This document shows positions 8,177 through 16,448 of a stretch of 64,000 nucleotides of DNA, piece after piece (position 1 is the first letter of the stretch; the number at the start of each line of letters is the position of its first letter). This DNA is from Thermocatellispora tengchongensis. Its GTDB lineage: Bacteria; Actinomycetota; Actinomycetes; Streptosporangiales; Streptosporangiaceae. Both the position numbers and the translations under genes were made by a program. The DNA lies in contig NZ_JACHGN010000026.1 of NCBI RefSeq assembly GCF_014202315.1, positions 110,469-174,468 on the forward strand, given 5' to 3'. The notes beneath the pieces are model-generated. The model did not search any database. It had not been told where the DNA came from and was given only the letters and a program-made list of their open reading frames with translations.

Positions 8177-8862
8177 GAGGTTTCCCGACCAGGCTGCTGG
8201 CCGCCAACGCGCTGATCACGGCGATGTTGTGGGCGGGTTTCGTGGCGGTGGTCGCGATCGTCGCGGTGGGGATCGGGCTGTTCGGCACGCTGGGGCGCAG
8301 CGTGTGGGAGCCGGCGTCCCAGTTCGTGCGGTTCTACGCGCTGTTCTTCGGCATCGCGCTGGTGCGCGAGTGGATGCCGCTGTATCTGGCGCACGGGCGT
8401 ACCCGGCGGCTGTTCGGCCTGCACGGGGGGATCACGATCGCGCTGTTCGCGCCGTTCCTGGCGGTGCTGGCCGCGCTGGCGTACCTGGTGGAGCGGGGGG
8501 CGTACGCGCTGGCGGACGTGCCGCAGAACCTGGACCGCCGTCACCTGTTCACCGACCCCCTCCAGGTCCACCTGGTCCTGGCGGAGTACTCGCTGCAGTA
8601 CCTCGCCTGGATCGCGGCCGGGGCGCTGGTGGGTGCCGCGTTCTACCGCTGGGAGGGCGGCGGGCTGCTGGTCATCCCGCTCGGCGTGGTGATCGTCGCG
8701 CTGGGCGAGGCCGCCACGGGTGACGCGCTGCCGCTCATCGGGGAGCGGCTGGGCCTGGCGCTGCCGCAGATTCCCGCGGTGGCCGCCCTGGGGGCGGCCC
8801 TACTGGGCGCGGCACTGACCTGGATGATCGTGCGGGACGTCCCGGTGCGTAACCGCGCATGA
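8173..8862 (+). CDS. ABC transporter integral membrane subunit
   Basis: A 229-residue protein with about six hydrophobic segments: near residues 10-37, 50-63, 81-100, 134-155, 160-178 and 195-217. No recognisable catalytic motif is present. GTG 8173 overlaps the ATPase stop (GTGA), and its position as the last gene of a YtrA-ATPase-membrane cassette identifies it as the permease partner. The family cannot be named more closely from sequence alone. Confidence 0.8.
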   Translation: MRGFPTRLLAANALITAMLWAGFVAVVAIVAVGIGLFGTLGRSVWEPASQFVRFYALFFGIALVREWMPLYLAHGRTRRLFGLHGGITIALFAPFLAVLAALAYLVERGAYALADVPQNLDRRHLFTDPLQVHLVLAEYSLQYLAWIAAGALVGAAFYRWEGGGLLVIPLGVVIVALGEAATGDALPLIGERLGLALPQIPAVAALGAALLGAALTWMIVRDVPVRNRA

Positions 8863-8986
8863 TGAGGGTAGCCGCTATGCTTCGCTTCCCTGAGGTTTTC
8901 CGCACCCCCGGCTTGCGGCGCGCGTCCCCGACCAGGAAGGCCAACTTCATGTCCCCCATACGCAGGTGTTTGTAACCTTGATCCCC

Positions 8987-9634
8987 ATGACGATGAGTAC
9001 AGCGGAGATCGGAGGGATCGCCGGGTGGGCGGTCGGGTTGATGGAAGGGCTCGGCGAAGTCGGCGCCGGGATCGCGATCGCGCTGGAGAACCTGTTCCCG
9101 CCGCTGCCGAGTGAGGTGATCCTTCCGCTGGCCGGGTTCGCGGCGAGCCGGGGCGACATCAGCCTCTGGGGCGCGGTGCTGGCGACCACGGTCGGCTCCG
9201 TGGTGGGGGCGCTCGCCCTGTACGGCGTGGGCGCGCTGCTGGGCCGGCGGCGGACCATGGCCCTCGCGGCCAAGCTGCCGCTGGTCAAGACCGAGGACAT
9301 CGAGAAGGCCGAGGCGTGGTTCGCCCGGCACGGGGTGAAGACGGTGTTCTTCGGCCGCATGATTCCGATCTTCCGCAGTCTCATCTCGGTCCCGGCGGGT
9401 GTGGAGCGGATGCCGCTGCCCACCTTCCTGCTCTACACCGCGCTCGGCAGCCTGATCTGGAACACCGCGTTCGTGCTGGCGGGCTACCTGCTCGGGGAGA
9501 ACTGGACGCTGGTGGAGCAGTATGTCGGCGTCCTGTCCAAGGTCGTGCTCGGCGTGTGCGTGCTGGCCGTGGCCTGGTTCGTGGTGGCCCGGCTGACCGG
9601 GCGGCGGCGCGAGCGGGGCAGGCACCGCGTGTGA
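8987..9634 (+). CDS. DedA-family membrane protein (VTT/SNARE-associated domain)
   Basis: A ~215-residue polytopic membrane protein. The DedA signature runs from ENLFPPLPSEVILPLAGF through GSVVGALALYGVGALLG and ends in FGRMIPIFRSLISVPAGV with the G-x3-W near LIWNTAF. The Glu of LPSE and the two Arg of GRMIPIFRS are the conserved family charges. DedA proteins act in polyprenyl-phosphate or phospholipid flipping and membrane homeostasis. Starts at 8966, 8987 and 8993 are all in frame; MSTAEIGG at 8993 is equally plausible. Confidence 0.9.
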   Translation: MTMSTAEIGGIAGWAVGLMEGLGEVGAGIAIALENLFPPLPSEVILPLAGFAASRGDISLWGAVLATTVGSVVGALALYGVGALLGRRRTMALAAKLPLVKTEDIEKAEAWFARHGVKTVFFGRMIPIFRSLISVPAGVERMPLPTFLLYTALGSLIWNTAFVLAGYLLGENWTLVEQYVGVLSKVVLGVCVLAVAWFVVARLTGRRRERGRHRV

Positions 9635-9655
9635 CGACAGCAGGCGGGCGGCGGC

Positions 9656-9794
9656 ACCACCCCTCCCGCACCACCCCTCCGCACCACGCCTCCCGCACCA
9701 CGCCTCCCGCACCAGGCGGCCCGCACCACGCCTCCCGCAGCACCCCTCCGCACCACGCCTCCCGCAGCACCCCTCCGCACCACGCGGCCCGCGC
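9656..9794. repeat. short C-rich tandem repeat (CGCACCACGCCTCC-like)
   Basis: About nine degenerate copies of a 14-15 bp unit, CGCACCACGCCTCCC, lie directly after the DedA stop. No ORF here looks like a protein. The tract abuts a second array of different unit. Confidence 0.75.
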
Positions 9795-10083
9795 GCCGGG
9801 AAGGCTGACGCGCGCGGCCCGCGCGCCGGCAAGGCTGACGCGCGCGGCCCGTGCTGAGGGCTGACGAACGCGCCCCGCGCGCCGGCCGCGAGGACTGACG
9901 CGCGGCCCACGCGGCGAAGGCTGACGGACGCGGCCCACGCGCCGCGAAGGCTGACGCGTGCGGCCCACGCGCCGCGAGGACTGACGAACGCGCGGCCCGC
10001 GCGCCGCGAAGGCTGGCGGACGCGGCCCACGCGCCGCGTGGGCTGACGCGCGCGGGCCGTGCGGCGGGTTGAGGGCTGACGGA
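9795..10083. repeat. ~30-34 bp GC-rich degenerate tandem repeat
   Basis: About ten copies of a unit whose fixed core is GGCTGACG followed by GCGCGGCCCACGCGCCGCGA. Core positions include 9803, 9833, 9859, 9921, 9951 and 10042, so the period is 30-34 bp. The units differ at many positions and there are no spacers. The tract fills the gap between dedA and the isochorismate synthase gene. Confidence 0.8.
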
Positions 10084-10091
10084 CGCTGGGG

Positions 10092-11330
10092 TCAGCCCTC
10101 CAGGGCGTACTGCATGACGCGTAGCTTGGCCTGTGCCTCGGCCAGCTCGGCGGCGGGGCGGGAGTTGCCCATGATGCCGCAACCCGCGAACAGCCGGGCG
10201 CGCGAGCCCTCGATCTGGCCGCAGCGCAGCGCGATGCCCCACTCGCCGTCGCCGTGGGCGTCGATCCAGCCGACCGGGCCGGAGTAGCCGGCGCGGTCCA
10301 TGCCCTCCAGCTCGCGGATCAGCGAGACGGCGCTGCCGGTGGGGGTGCCGCCGACGGCGGCGGTGGGGTGCAGCGCGGCCACGACGTCCAGCACCGAGGC
10401 GCCGTCGGACAGCCGGCCGCTGACCGGGCTGGCCAGGTGCTGCACGTTGGACAGCTTCAGCAGCTCCGGGGAGTCGGGGATGGTCAGGTCCTTGCACAGC
10501 GGGGCGAGCGCGTCGCGCACCGACTCCACCGCGCAGTGGTGCTCGTGGCGGTCCTTCTCGGAGGCGAGCAGGGCGGCGCCGCGCCGGGCGTCGTCCTCGG
10601 GCGAGCCGCCCCGGGCGATGGTGCCGGCCAGGATCAGCGACTCGATCGCCTCGCCGGTGTGGCGGACCAGCAGCTCGGGCGTGGCGCCGACCAGGCCGGC
10701 GCAGGAGAAGGTGTAGCACTCGGGGTAGCGGCGCACCAGGCGGGTGAGCAGCAGGCGTACGTCGATCCGGTGCTCGGCCAGCGCGTTGAGGTCGCGGGCC
10801 AGCACCACCTTCTCCAGCTCGCCGTCGTTGATCCGGTCCACGGCGCGGGCCACGGCGTGCTGCCACTCGGGGGCGGTGAGGCTGCCGTCGCCGTACAGGA
10901 TGGCGCCGGGGTCGCGCAGCGGGGTCACGACCTCCATGGGGGCGTCGCCGACGGTGGTGAGCCAGGCGCGGCCGTCGCGGCGGGCGAGGACGGCCTTGGG
11001 CACCACGAGCACCGAGCCGGGAGAGTCGGGGTCGAAGGTGAAGCTGCCGAAGGCGACCGGGCCCGAGCCCGGCCGGTGCACGGAGTCGTCGGTGTGGGCC
11101 TCGCCGAGCACCTGGGCCAGCCACTCGCGGGCCCAGGCGAAGCGGCCCGGCCCCGGCGGCACGGTCGTCCTGGCCGCCTCGCCCCACCCCACCAGGCCCT
11201 CGCCGTGCCGGACCCAGGCGTACGGCGCCCGCTCGGGCAGGCGTGCCAGCAGATCTCCCGGATCGGCGACGGGGACGGTGCGAACCATCAAAGGGCGGGT
11301 CAATCCCAGCGCGACACTCACTTTAGACAT
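10092..11330 (-). CDS. menF: isochorismate synthase
   Basis: A 412-residue chorismate-utilising enzyme that converts chorismate to isochorismate, for menaquinone or a siderophore. Blocks include LEKVVLARDLNALAE, CYTFSCAGLVGATPELLV, LAGTIARGGSPEDD, SEKDRHEHHCAVESV, LHPTAAVGGTPTGSAV and AGCGIMGNSRPAAELAE. The Mg2+/acid residues sit in the conserved ATPELL and E(D/K)R(H/Q)EH motifs. The last residues, KLRVMQYALEG, end 9 bp before the repeat tract. ATG 11330 (MSKVSVALGL) is chosen, since the upstream frame lacks family similarity. With no siderophore genes nearby, a menaquinone role is more likely. That is inference. Confidence 0.88.
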   Translation of the reverse strand: MSKVSVALGLTRPLMVRTVPVADPGDLLARLPERAPYAWVRHGEGLVGWGEAARTTVPPGPGRFAWAREWLAQVLGEAHTDDSVHRPGSGPVAFGSFTFDPDSPGSVLVVPKAVLARRDGRAWLTTVGDAPMEVVTPLRDPGAILYGDGSLTAPEWQHAVARAVDRINDGELEKVVLARDLNALAEHRIDVRLLLTRLVRRYPECYTFSCAGLVGATPELLVRHTGEAIESLILAGTIARGGSPEDDARRGAALLASEKDRHEHHCAVESVRDALAPLCKDLTIPDSPELLKLSNVQHLASPVSGRLSDGASVLDVVAALHPTAAVGGTPTGSAVSLIRELEGMDRAGYSGPVGWIDAHGDGEWGIALRCGQIEGSRARLFAGCGIMGNSRPAAELAEAQAKLRVMQYALEG

Positions 11331-11371
11331 GCTAGGCGGAAACTGAACGTGTTCGACGGTGGGTCGCTCAC

Positions 11372-11390
11372 TCACATGTTGCCCATGTGA
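11372..11390 (-). promoter_or_regulatory. inverted repeat upstream of isochorismate synthase
   Basis: TCACATG-TTGCC-CATGTGA, a perfect 7-bp dyad, lies 42 bp upstream of the chosen menF start. It is a possible operator for an unlinked regulator. Confidence 0.4.
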
Positions 11391-11450
11391 ACCGTGGGGT
11401 GAGCGCCGGCCCGCCCCGTCCGTGCCAGCACAGGTCCAATTCGCTGTCAA

Positions 11451-11473
11451 GGTAACCAAGGCAGTTGGTCACC
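11451..11473 (+). promoter_or_regulatory. inverted repeat upstream of the SGNH hydrolase
   Basis: GGTAACCAA-GGCAG-TTGGTCACC, a 9-bp dyad with one mismatch, lies 67 bp before the hydrolase ATG. It is a candidate operator. Confidence 0.4.
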
Positions 11474-11539
11474 TGGGGTCACGACCCGGCTTCGCGGTGA
11501 TACACCCGAGCCAGATAGTGATCTCTCAGCGGAGGTGCC

Positions 11540-12403
11540 ATGGTGCGCAGGACGGTCACCCTTGTGACGGGTGCCGCCATCGTCTCATCGGCCTGCCTGG
11601 TCTTTCCCGGGCATGCCTCGGCCGCGACCTGGTCACCGGGTGTGATGGCCGCGCTCGGCGACTCGATCAGCGCCGGGTTCAACGCCTGCGGGTGGTACGT
11701 CTCGTGCACCTCGCGTTCCTGGTCGGCGGGGGACAACTCCACCGTGAACAGCCACTACCTGCGCCTGCGCGGCGGCTCCCGGGAATCGGGGCGCAACCTG
11801 AACTTCGCCGTGCCCGGCGCCACCAGCGCCGACCTGGCCGGGCAGGCGCGGCAGGCGGTGCGCAAGGGGGTGGAGTACGTCACCATCCTGATCGGCGCGC
11901 AGGACGCCTGCGTCAGGGACGAGAAGAACATGACACCGGTGGCGACGTACCGGCGCAACATCGGCGCGGCGCTGGACGTGCTGCGCGAGGCGTCTCCGCC
12001 GGTACGGGTGTTCGTCGCCAGCATCCCCGACATCAAGCGGCTGTGGTCGGTGGGCAAGGACAGCACCCTGGCCCGCACCTTCTGGTCGGTGGGGCAGTTG
12101 TGCCAGTCCATGCTGTGGAAGCCGACCTCCACCGCCAAGGCCGACAGGGCCCGCCGCGACCGGGTGCGCGCCCGCGTGGTGGACTACAACGCGGCACTGG
12201 CCCAGGAGTGCGCGGCCTACGGCCCGGCCTGCAGATTCGACCGCAACGCGGTCTTTTCCTACCCCTTCACCCTGGACCACGTCAGCAAGTGGGACTTCTT
12301 CCATCCCAACGCCGAGGGCCAGCGCATCATCGCCGAACGCACCGCCTTCGTCCTGCGCGGCTGGGACCTGCCCGCCCCGGTTCCCGAGGAGGCCCAACGC
12401 TGA
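11540..12403 (+). CDS. secreted SGNH/GDSL hydrolase
   Basis: A 287-residue protein with a Sec signal peptide (cleavage near GHASA-ATW, residue ~29) and a GGAGGT ribosome site. The SGNH blocks are ALGDSISAGF (nucleophile Ser42), a block II-like NFAVPGATSADL, and the C-terminal DFFHPNAEGQ with the Asp-His pair. Block III, usually GxND, reads IGAQDAC, so the oxyanion-hole Asn is replaced by Gln. Such proteins are extracellular esterases or lipases acting on polysaccharide acetyl groups or lipids. Five cysteines suggest disulfides. It stands alone, with a strong hairpin after it. Confidence 0.9.
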   Translation: MVRRTVTLVTGAAIVSSACLVFPGHASAATWSPGVMAALGDSISAGFNACGWYVSCTSRSWSAGDNSTVNSHYLRLRGGSRESGRNLNFAVPGATSADLAGQARQAVRKGVEYVTILIGAQDACVRDEKNMTPVATYRRNIGAALDVLREASPPVRVFVASIPDIKRLWSVGKDSTLARTFWSVGQLCQSMLWKPTSTAKADRARRDRVRARVVDYNAALAQECAAYGPACRFDRNAVFSYPFTLDHVSKWDFFHPNAEGQRIIAERTAFVLRGWDLPAPVPEEAQR

Positions 12404-12432
12404 TCGATCCATGCCGATAGATCCATGAGGTG

Positions 12433-12488
12433 GGCGCAGGGCCCACGGTCATGACCGCCCGCGCGGTCACGGCCGTGCGCCCTGCGCC
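12433..12488. terminator. large bidirectional hairpin between convergent genes
   Basis: The outer arms GGCGCAGGGCCCACGG and CCGTGCGCCCTGCGCC pair over 16 positions with one mismatch, and an inner GACCGC/GCGGTC dyad extends the stem. It sits between the SGNH gene and the convergent phosphatase gene and can serve both as a terminator. Confidence 0.7.
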
Positions 12489-12585
12489 ATCCGCGGCGGC
12501 TGCGCGGCCGCCCAGCCGGTGAACACCGCCTTCGGTGAGAGTCCGAGCCCGGCCGGCGGTCGCGTACGGGTCCTGTGGAGCCGCC

Positions 12586-13200
12586 TCATGGCCTCATGCC
12601 GCCGGGGAACCCGGTCCAGCGCAGGTCGGGCGGGAGGTGGCTCATGTCGTTGAACATCACGAGCGTCGGCGGCAGGCCGGGGCGGTAGTCGATGACCGTC
12701 AGCGCGGCGTTGGCGCTTTCCAGGCCGAGCCACCGCGCCGGCGGCGCGTCCAGGGCGTGCCGCACCAGCCACGCGATCGGGTACGCGTGCGTCACCAGCA
12801 CCTCGTGGGTGTCGCGCCCGGTTCCCGCCGCCGTCGTGCCGGGGAACTTCGCGAACCGGGCGACCAGGGTCTCGGCGAGCTTATGGCCCGAGGCCGCCTC
12901 GGCGTCGTCGTAGCCGTCGAAGAAGCCGGCCCAGGATGGGGGTGTCTCGGCCGGTCGGGGAACGTAGGGCACATGGTCGATGAGTTCGGCGGCCTCGGAG
13001 ACGGGCGCGTTTCCCAGGTGCCGGGCCATTTCGTGCGCGCTGGCCGCGGCGCGCGGCAGCGGGGAGTGCCACACGGCTTCGACCGGCAGGCCGGCGAGCC
13101 GTTCGCCCAGCAGTCGCGCCTGCCGGCGGCCGATGTCGGTGAGGTTTCCGAACGCGTCGGCCGCGCCGTGGCGTGCCAGGTAGAGGTGTCGCGTGGGCAT
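12586..13200 (-). CDS. histidine phosphatase family protein
   Basis: 204 residues. The branch signature LARHGAAD puts the catalytic His at residue 11 (RHG 10-12), the second arginine pair is near HSPLPRA, and the C-terminal catalytic His138 lies in VTHAYPIAWLV. This is the phosphoglycerate-mutase-like superfamily; the substrate is unknown and phosphatase rather than mutase activity is likely. It is followed on the same strand by the PEP-utilising enzyme's gene in reverse order (that gene starts upstream at 14586), with a 144-bp gap, so the two may be cotranscribed. Confidence 0.88.
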   Translation of the reverse strand: MPTRHLYLARHGAADAFGNLTDIGRRQARLLGERLAGLPVEAVWHSPLPRAAASAHEMARHLGNAPVSEAAELIDHVPYVPRPAETPPSWAGFFDGYDDAEAASGHKLAETLVARFAKFPGTTAAGTGRDTHEVLVTHAYPIAWLVRHALDAPPARWLGLESANAALTVIDYRPGLPPTLVMFNDMSHLPPDLRWTGFPGGMRP

Positions 13201-13344
13201 GAGCGGTTGGGACGCGGCGCCCGAGCGGGCCCGCTTCCCGTCTCCTTTCGATTCGTGAGTGACGTGGGTGTGGGGGGTCTGTCCGGTGCGGCGGGGCGCG
13301 AGGAGGCCGCGCGCGGCCCCCCGGCCGGAGAGGCGGGGGATCGG

Positions 13345-14586
13345 TCACGCATCGGCCGCCGTGACGGCGCCGGTGGTGCCGTTGACGGTGATGGCGCCGC
13401 CGTCGCGGAGTCTGCTCGTCGCGTTCGGGATGCCGAGGACCGCGGGGATGCCGTGCTCGCGGGCGACGATCGCGGCGTGGGAGAGCACGCCTCCGGTTTC
13501 GGTGACGACGCCGGCCGCGATGCGCAGCAGCGGCGTCCAGGCGGGGTCGGTGAAGGGGCAGACGAGGATGTCGCCCGGGTGCACGCGCCCGAAGTCGCCG
13601 GGACCGCGGACGATCCTCGCGGGGCCGGTCACGACCCCGTGGCTCCCGGGTGTTCCGGTCAGCGTGGGCGCGGCGGCCGAGGGGTGGCCGGCAGGCGCGG
13701 GCCACGCCGGGGGTGCGGCGGTGACCGGCCGCGCTTGCAGGATCCAGGTACGTCCATCGGCGACGGCCCACTCGACGTCCTGCGGTCCACCGCGTACGGC
13801 GGCGATCTCCTTGCCCAGCTCGGCCAGCAGTCCGGCGGTCGCGTCGTCGATCGCCGGCCGGTCGCGGTCGCGTTCGGGCACGTCGGACACGACGAGCCGC
13901 CCGCCGCGCCGGTCGAGGCGGGTCCGCTTGTACGCGACCGTCCGGGTGACCGACCCGTCCTCGGCGACGCGGTAGGCGTCGGGGGTGACCGTGCCGCCGA
14001 CGATGCTGGGGCCGAGGCCCCAGGACGCCTCGATGCGGGTCGCGTCGTGCGGGTCCGCGGGGGTGAACATGACCCCGGACACCTCGGCGTCCAGATGGCG
14101 TTGCACGAGGACGGCCATGGCGAGGCCGTCGAAGGCCGGGCCGCCGGAGGCGCCCTGGTAGTCGATGGCGCGCGAAGTGAACAGCGAGGCCCAGCAGGCG
14201 CGTACGGCGTCGGCCACCCCGCCGGCTCCGCGCACGGCGAGGAAGCTGTCGTGCTGACCGGCCGCCGACGCCTGGCCGGTGTCCTCATGCGCGGCGGATG
14301 ATCGCACCGCGACCGGCGGATCGCCGAGCGCGCCGAGCGCGCGTACGAGCGCGTCGCGCAGGGTGGCCTGGACCGGGCGGGCCGCGACCGCCCGCCGCAC
14401 GGCGTCGAGAGGGTCCGGCTCGCCGGCGAGCCGTTCGAGGTCCAGGTCGCGGACGGCGGCGTGGTAAGCGGCGAACGACACGACGAAGCCGTCGGGAACC
14501 GGCAGTCCCGCGCGAAGCAGCGCGCCGAGCGCACCGGCCTTGCCCCCGCACGTATCGGCGGCAGCCGACCTGAGGGGTACGATCAT
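13345..14586 (-). CDS. compact PEP-synthase-like enzyme (ATP-grasp plus swivelling His domain)
   Basis: A 413-residue protein. Residues 1-~300 form the PPDK_N/ATP-grasp domain (CGGKAGALGALLRAGLPVPDGFVV, AVRSSAAHEDT, GVMFTPADPHD, DVEWAVADGRTWILQARPV). Residues ~330-413 are the PEP-utilising mobile domain with catalytic His370 (TETGGVLSHAAIVAREHG). The large PEP/pyruvate TIM-barrel of PEP synthase and the substrate domain of rifampin phosphotransferase are both missing. It therefore probably moves a phosphoryl group through His370 to an unknown acceptor, or works with a partner. It is divergent from two DNA-binding genes across a 59-bp promoter region. No rifamycin-associated element is visible. 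Confidence 0.85.
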   Translation of the reverse strand: MIVPLRSAAADTCGGKAGALGALLRAGLPVPDGFVVSFAAYHAAVRDLDLERLAGEPDPLDAVRRAVAARPVQATLRDALVRALGALGDPPVAVRSSAAHEDTGQASAAGQHDSFLAVRGAGGVADAVRACWASLFTSRAIDYQGASGGPAFDGLAMAVLVQRHLDAEVSGVMFTPADPHDATRIEASWGLGPSIVGGTVTPDAYRVAEDGSVTRTVAYKRTRLDRRGGRLVVSDVPERDRDRPAIDDATAGLLAELGKEIAAVRGGPQDVEWAVADGRTWILQARPVTAAPPAWPAPAGHPSAAAPTLTGTPGSHGVVTGPARIVRGPGDFGRVHPGDILVCPFTDPAWTPLLRIAAGVVTETGGVLSHAAIVAREHGIPAVLGIPNATSRLRDGGAITVNGTTGAVTAADA

Positions 14587-14609
14587 CCACTCCGCCTTTC
14601 AACAGAACA

Positions 14610-14638
14610 TTGACAACAATTTCTTGATTGTGGATCAT
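14610..14638 (+). promoter_or_regulatory. promoter with embedded operator for the 14646 gene
   Basis: TTGACA (14610-14615), 17 bp, then GATCAT (14633-14638) puts the transcript start at about 14645, adjacent to ATG 14646, so the mRNA is probably leaderless. Between the boxes, ACAAT-TTCTTG-ATTGT (14616-14631) is a perfect 5-bp dyad in the classic repressor position. The block is AT-rich against its surroundings. Confidence 0.6.
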
Positions 14639-14645
14639 TAATGGC

Positions 14646-15041
14646 ATGTCACGCAAGGAGGACATCACTCACACCGGGCGCGCGGACAACGCTCAGGCCG
14701 ACCGCGAGCGCGACGCGCGCGAACGCCTGCTGCGCCGGGGCGCCGACGCGCTCGACGCCCGTCCGTGGCGCCCCTCCCCGGCTCCGCCGGCGGCGGTCGA
14801 TCTCGTCCAGTTCGCCGTCTGGCGCAACGCCGACCTGGACTCAGAGGACATCCTGAGCGCGCTCACCCTCCTGCCCGCCGCCCGCGCCGAGGTCGAAGGA
14901 CTCGAATCCGCCCTGCTGTTCACCGCCCGCAGCGCCGGGCTGACCTGGGCGCAGATCGCGAACGCGATGGGATTCAACTCCCCCCAGGCGTGCCAGCAGC
15001 ACTACACCCGCCTGACGGCGCGCCAGGACGCCGGCTCGTGA
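14646..15041 (+). CDS. small helix-turn-helix DNA-binding protein
   Basis: 131 residues. The N-terminal ~45 residues are charged and low complexity; the C-terminal half has a clear HTH (FTARSAGLTWAQIANAMGFN then SPQACQQHYTRL). It resembles small actinobacterial HTH proteins that sit beside other regulators. It is probably leaderless and overlaps the next gene by four bases (GTGA). It is divergent from the PEP-utilising enzyme, whose expression it may control together with its own. Confidence 0.8.
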   Translation: MSRKEDITHTGRADNAQADRERDARERLLRRGADALDARPWRPSPAPPAAVDLVQFAVWRNADLDSEDILSALTLLPAARAEVEGLESALLFTARSAGLTWAQIANAMGFNSPQACQQHYTRLTARQDAGS

Positions 15042-15673
15042 CCCGCGACTCTCCGCCCGGCCTGCTGGTCCTGCACGCGGTGCGCATCCTCGGGTTCGCG
15101 GACACCCCGGTGGTCGCGCAGCGGTACGGGCTCGACGCGGCCCGGACCGAAGAGCTGCTGCGCGACGCCGAGGCACGCGGCTGGGCCGGGCACACCGACT
15201 TCGCCGGCACCGCGGGCTGGTCGCTGACCGAACCGGGCCGCGCCGAGAACGAGCGCCGGCTCGCGGCCGAGCTCGCACGCGTCGGCGGCGCCGACGAGGT
15301 CCGCGACGTCTACCGCGAGTTCCTCCCCCTGAACGCCCTCCTGCTGCGCGCCTGCACCGACTGGCAGCTCCGGCCCACCGCCGGCGACCGGCTCGCCGTC
15401 AACGACCACTCCGATCCCGCCTGGGACGCCCGGGTCCTCCACGAGCTCGACGGCATCTCCCGCGCGCTCACGCCGCTGGCCGAGCGGCTCGGGAGCGTCC
15501 TGACCCGGTTTCGCGGCTACGACACCCGATTCTCCGCGGCCCTGGCGCGCGCCCGAGCCGGGGAAGGCGCCTGGGTGGACCGAACCGACATCGACTCCTG
15601 CCATCGCGTCTGGTTCCAGCTCCACGAAGACCTCGTCGCCACGCTCGGCATCGACCGGAACGCGCACCCTTGA
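15038..15673 (+). CDS. winged-helix-like regulator of unknown family
   Basis: 211 residues. The start GTG overlaps the upstream HTH gene. Residues ~10-75 look like a winged helix (VLHAVRILGFADTPVVAQRY, TEELLRDAEARGW, GWSLTEPGRAENERRLAAEL), similar to the N-terminal domain of MarR-like or PPDK-associated regulators. The remaining 130 residues are helical with no motif I can name. It forms a two-gene operon with the HTH protein. The two together probably sense a signal for the divergent phosphotransferase-like enzyme. Confidence 0.7.
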   Translation: MTRDSPPGLLVLHAVRILGFADTPVVAQRYGLDAARTEELLRDAEARGWAGHTDFAGTAGWSLTEPGRAENERRLAAELARVGGADEVRDVYREFLPLNALLLRACTDWQLRPTAGDRLAVNDHSDPAWDARVLHELDGISRALTPLAERLGSVLTRFRGYDTRFSAALARARAGEGAWVDRTDIDSCHRVWFQLHEDLVATLGIDRNAHP

Positions 15674-15689
15674 CCCGGCCGCAGGCGTA

Positions 15690-15732
15690 CGCCCGCCCGC
15701 CCCGGGGCCTGAGGAGCCGGGGCCGGCGGGCG
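15690..15732. terminator. GC-rich hairpin between convergent genes
   Basis: CGCCCGCC pairs with GGCGGGCG, with further CCCCGG/CCGGGG pairing inside. It lies between the stops of the 15038 gene and the YigZ gene. Confidence 0.55.
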
Positions 15733-15758
15733 TCGCCGGTCCGCGCGTCTCGAACGCG

Positions 15759-16388
15759 TCAGGCCGGGACGTACACGACCGGGCCCTGCTCCACCTCGGC
15801 GCGGCCCGCGGTCACCGTCGCGATCCAGTCGCGGAACCGGTCCAGGTCGCCCTCGCCCACCGCCGCCTCCACGGCGACCAGGGCCGGGCCGTAGCGCACC
15901 TCGCGCACCGGGTACGCCGAGGCGCGCAGGTCGCTCTCCAGCCGGCCCGCCTGACCGTGCCCGACGCGCACCTCCATCACCCGCGCCGGGACCATCCGGA
16001 TCGCCGGGGCGTCCTCCAGCGTCTCGCCCACCGCCCGGCCGTACGCGCGCGCCAGCCCGCCCGCGCCCAGCAGCACGCCGCCGAAGTAGCGGGTCACCAC
16101 GGCCACGGTGTCGCTGAACCCCCGGCGCAGCACCGTCTCCAGCATCGGCGTGCCCGCGGTGCCGCCCGGCTCGCCGTCGTCGTCGCCGCGCTGCACCCGC
16201 CGGTCGCCGCCCAGCACGTACGCCGAGCAGGTGTGCCGGGCGCCCGGGTGCAGCCGCCTGCGCTCCTCGACGAACGCCCGCGCCTCGTCCTCGCCGGACA
16301 CGCCGGCCACGGCGCACAGGAAGCGGGACCGCTTGATCTCGATCTCGTGCTCCGCGGGCGCGCTGACGGTGAGGTAGGGCTCTGGCAC
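15759..16388 (-). CDS. YigZ/IMPACT family protein (UPF0029)
   Basis: 209 residues with the IMPACT-family core: EIEIKRSRFLCAVAGV near residues 16-31, the RHTCSAYVLG segment, DDGEPGGTAGTPMLE, and VVTRYFGGVLLGAGGLARAY. Eukaryotic IMPACT and bacterial YigZ are linked to translation and stress, but the reaction is not known. The length matches the family. Single gene between convergent neighbours. Confidence 0.92.
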   Translation of the reverse strand: MPEPYLTVSAPAEHEIEIKRSRFLCAVAGVSGEDEARAFVEERRRLHPGARHTCSAYVLGGDRRVQRGDDDGEPGGTAGTPMLETVLRRGFSDTVAVVTRYFGGVLLGAGGLARAYGRAVGETLEDAPAIRMVPARVMEVRVGHGQAGRLESDLRASAYPVREVRYGPALVAVEAAVGEGDLDRFRDWIATVTAGRAEVEQGPVVYVPA

Positions 16389-16448
16389 CCGCTCAGGGTA
16401 GTCCGGCCCGGCGCCTTTACAAAGTAGATCAGGAGGTGGGGAGCCCGC

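Noticed and set aside
9656..10083. Possible CRISPR array
   Set aside because: Units are contiguous and degenerate with no unique spacers, and no cas gene is in the window. The same holds for 55850-56413.
13345..14586. Rifampin phosphotransferase
   Set aside because: The protein is half the usual length, lacks the drug-binding domain, and no rifamycin-associated element is seen upstream.
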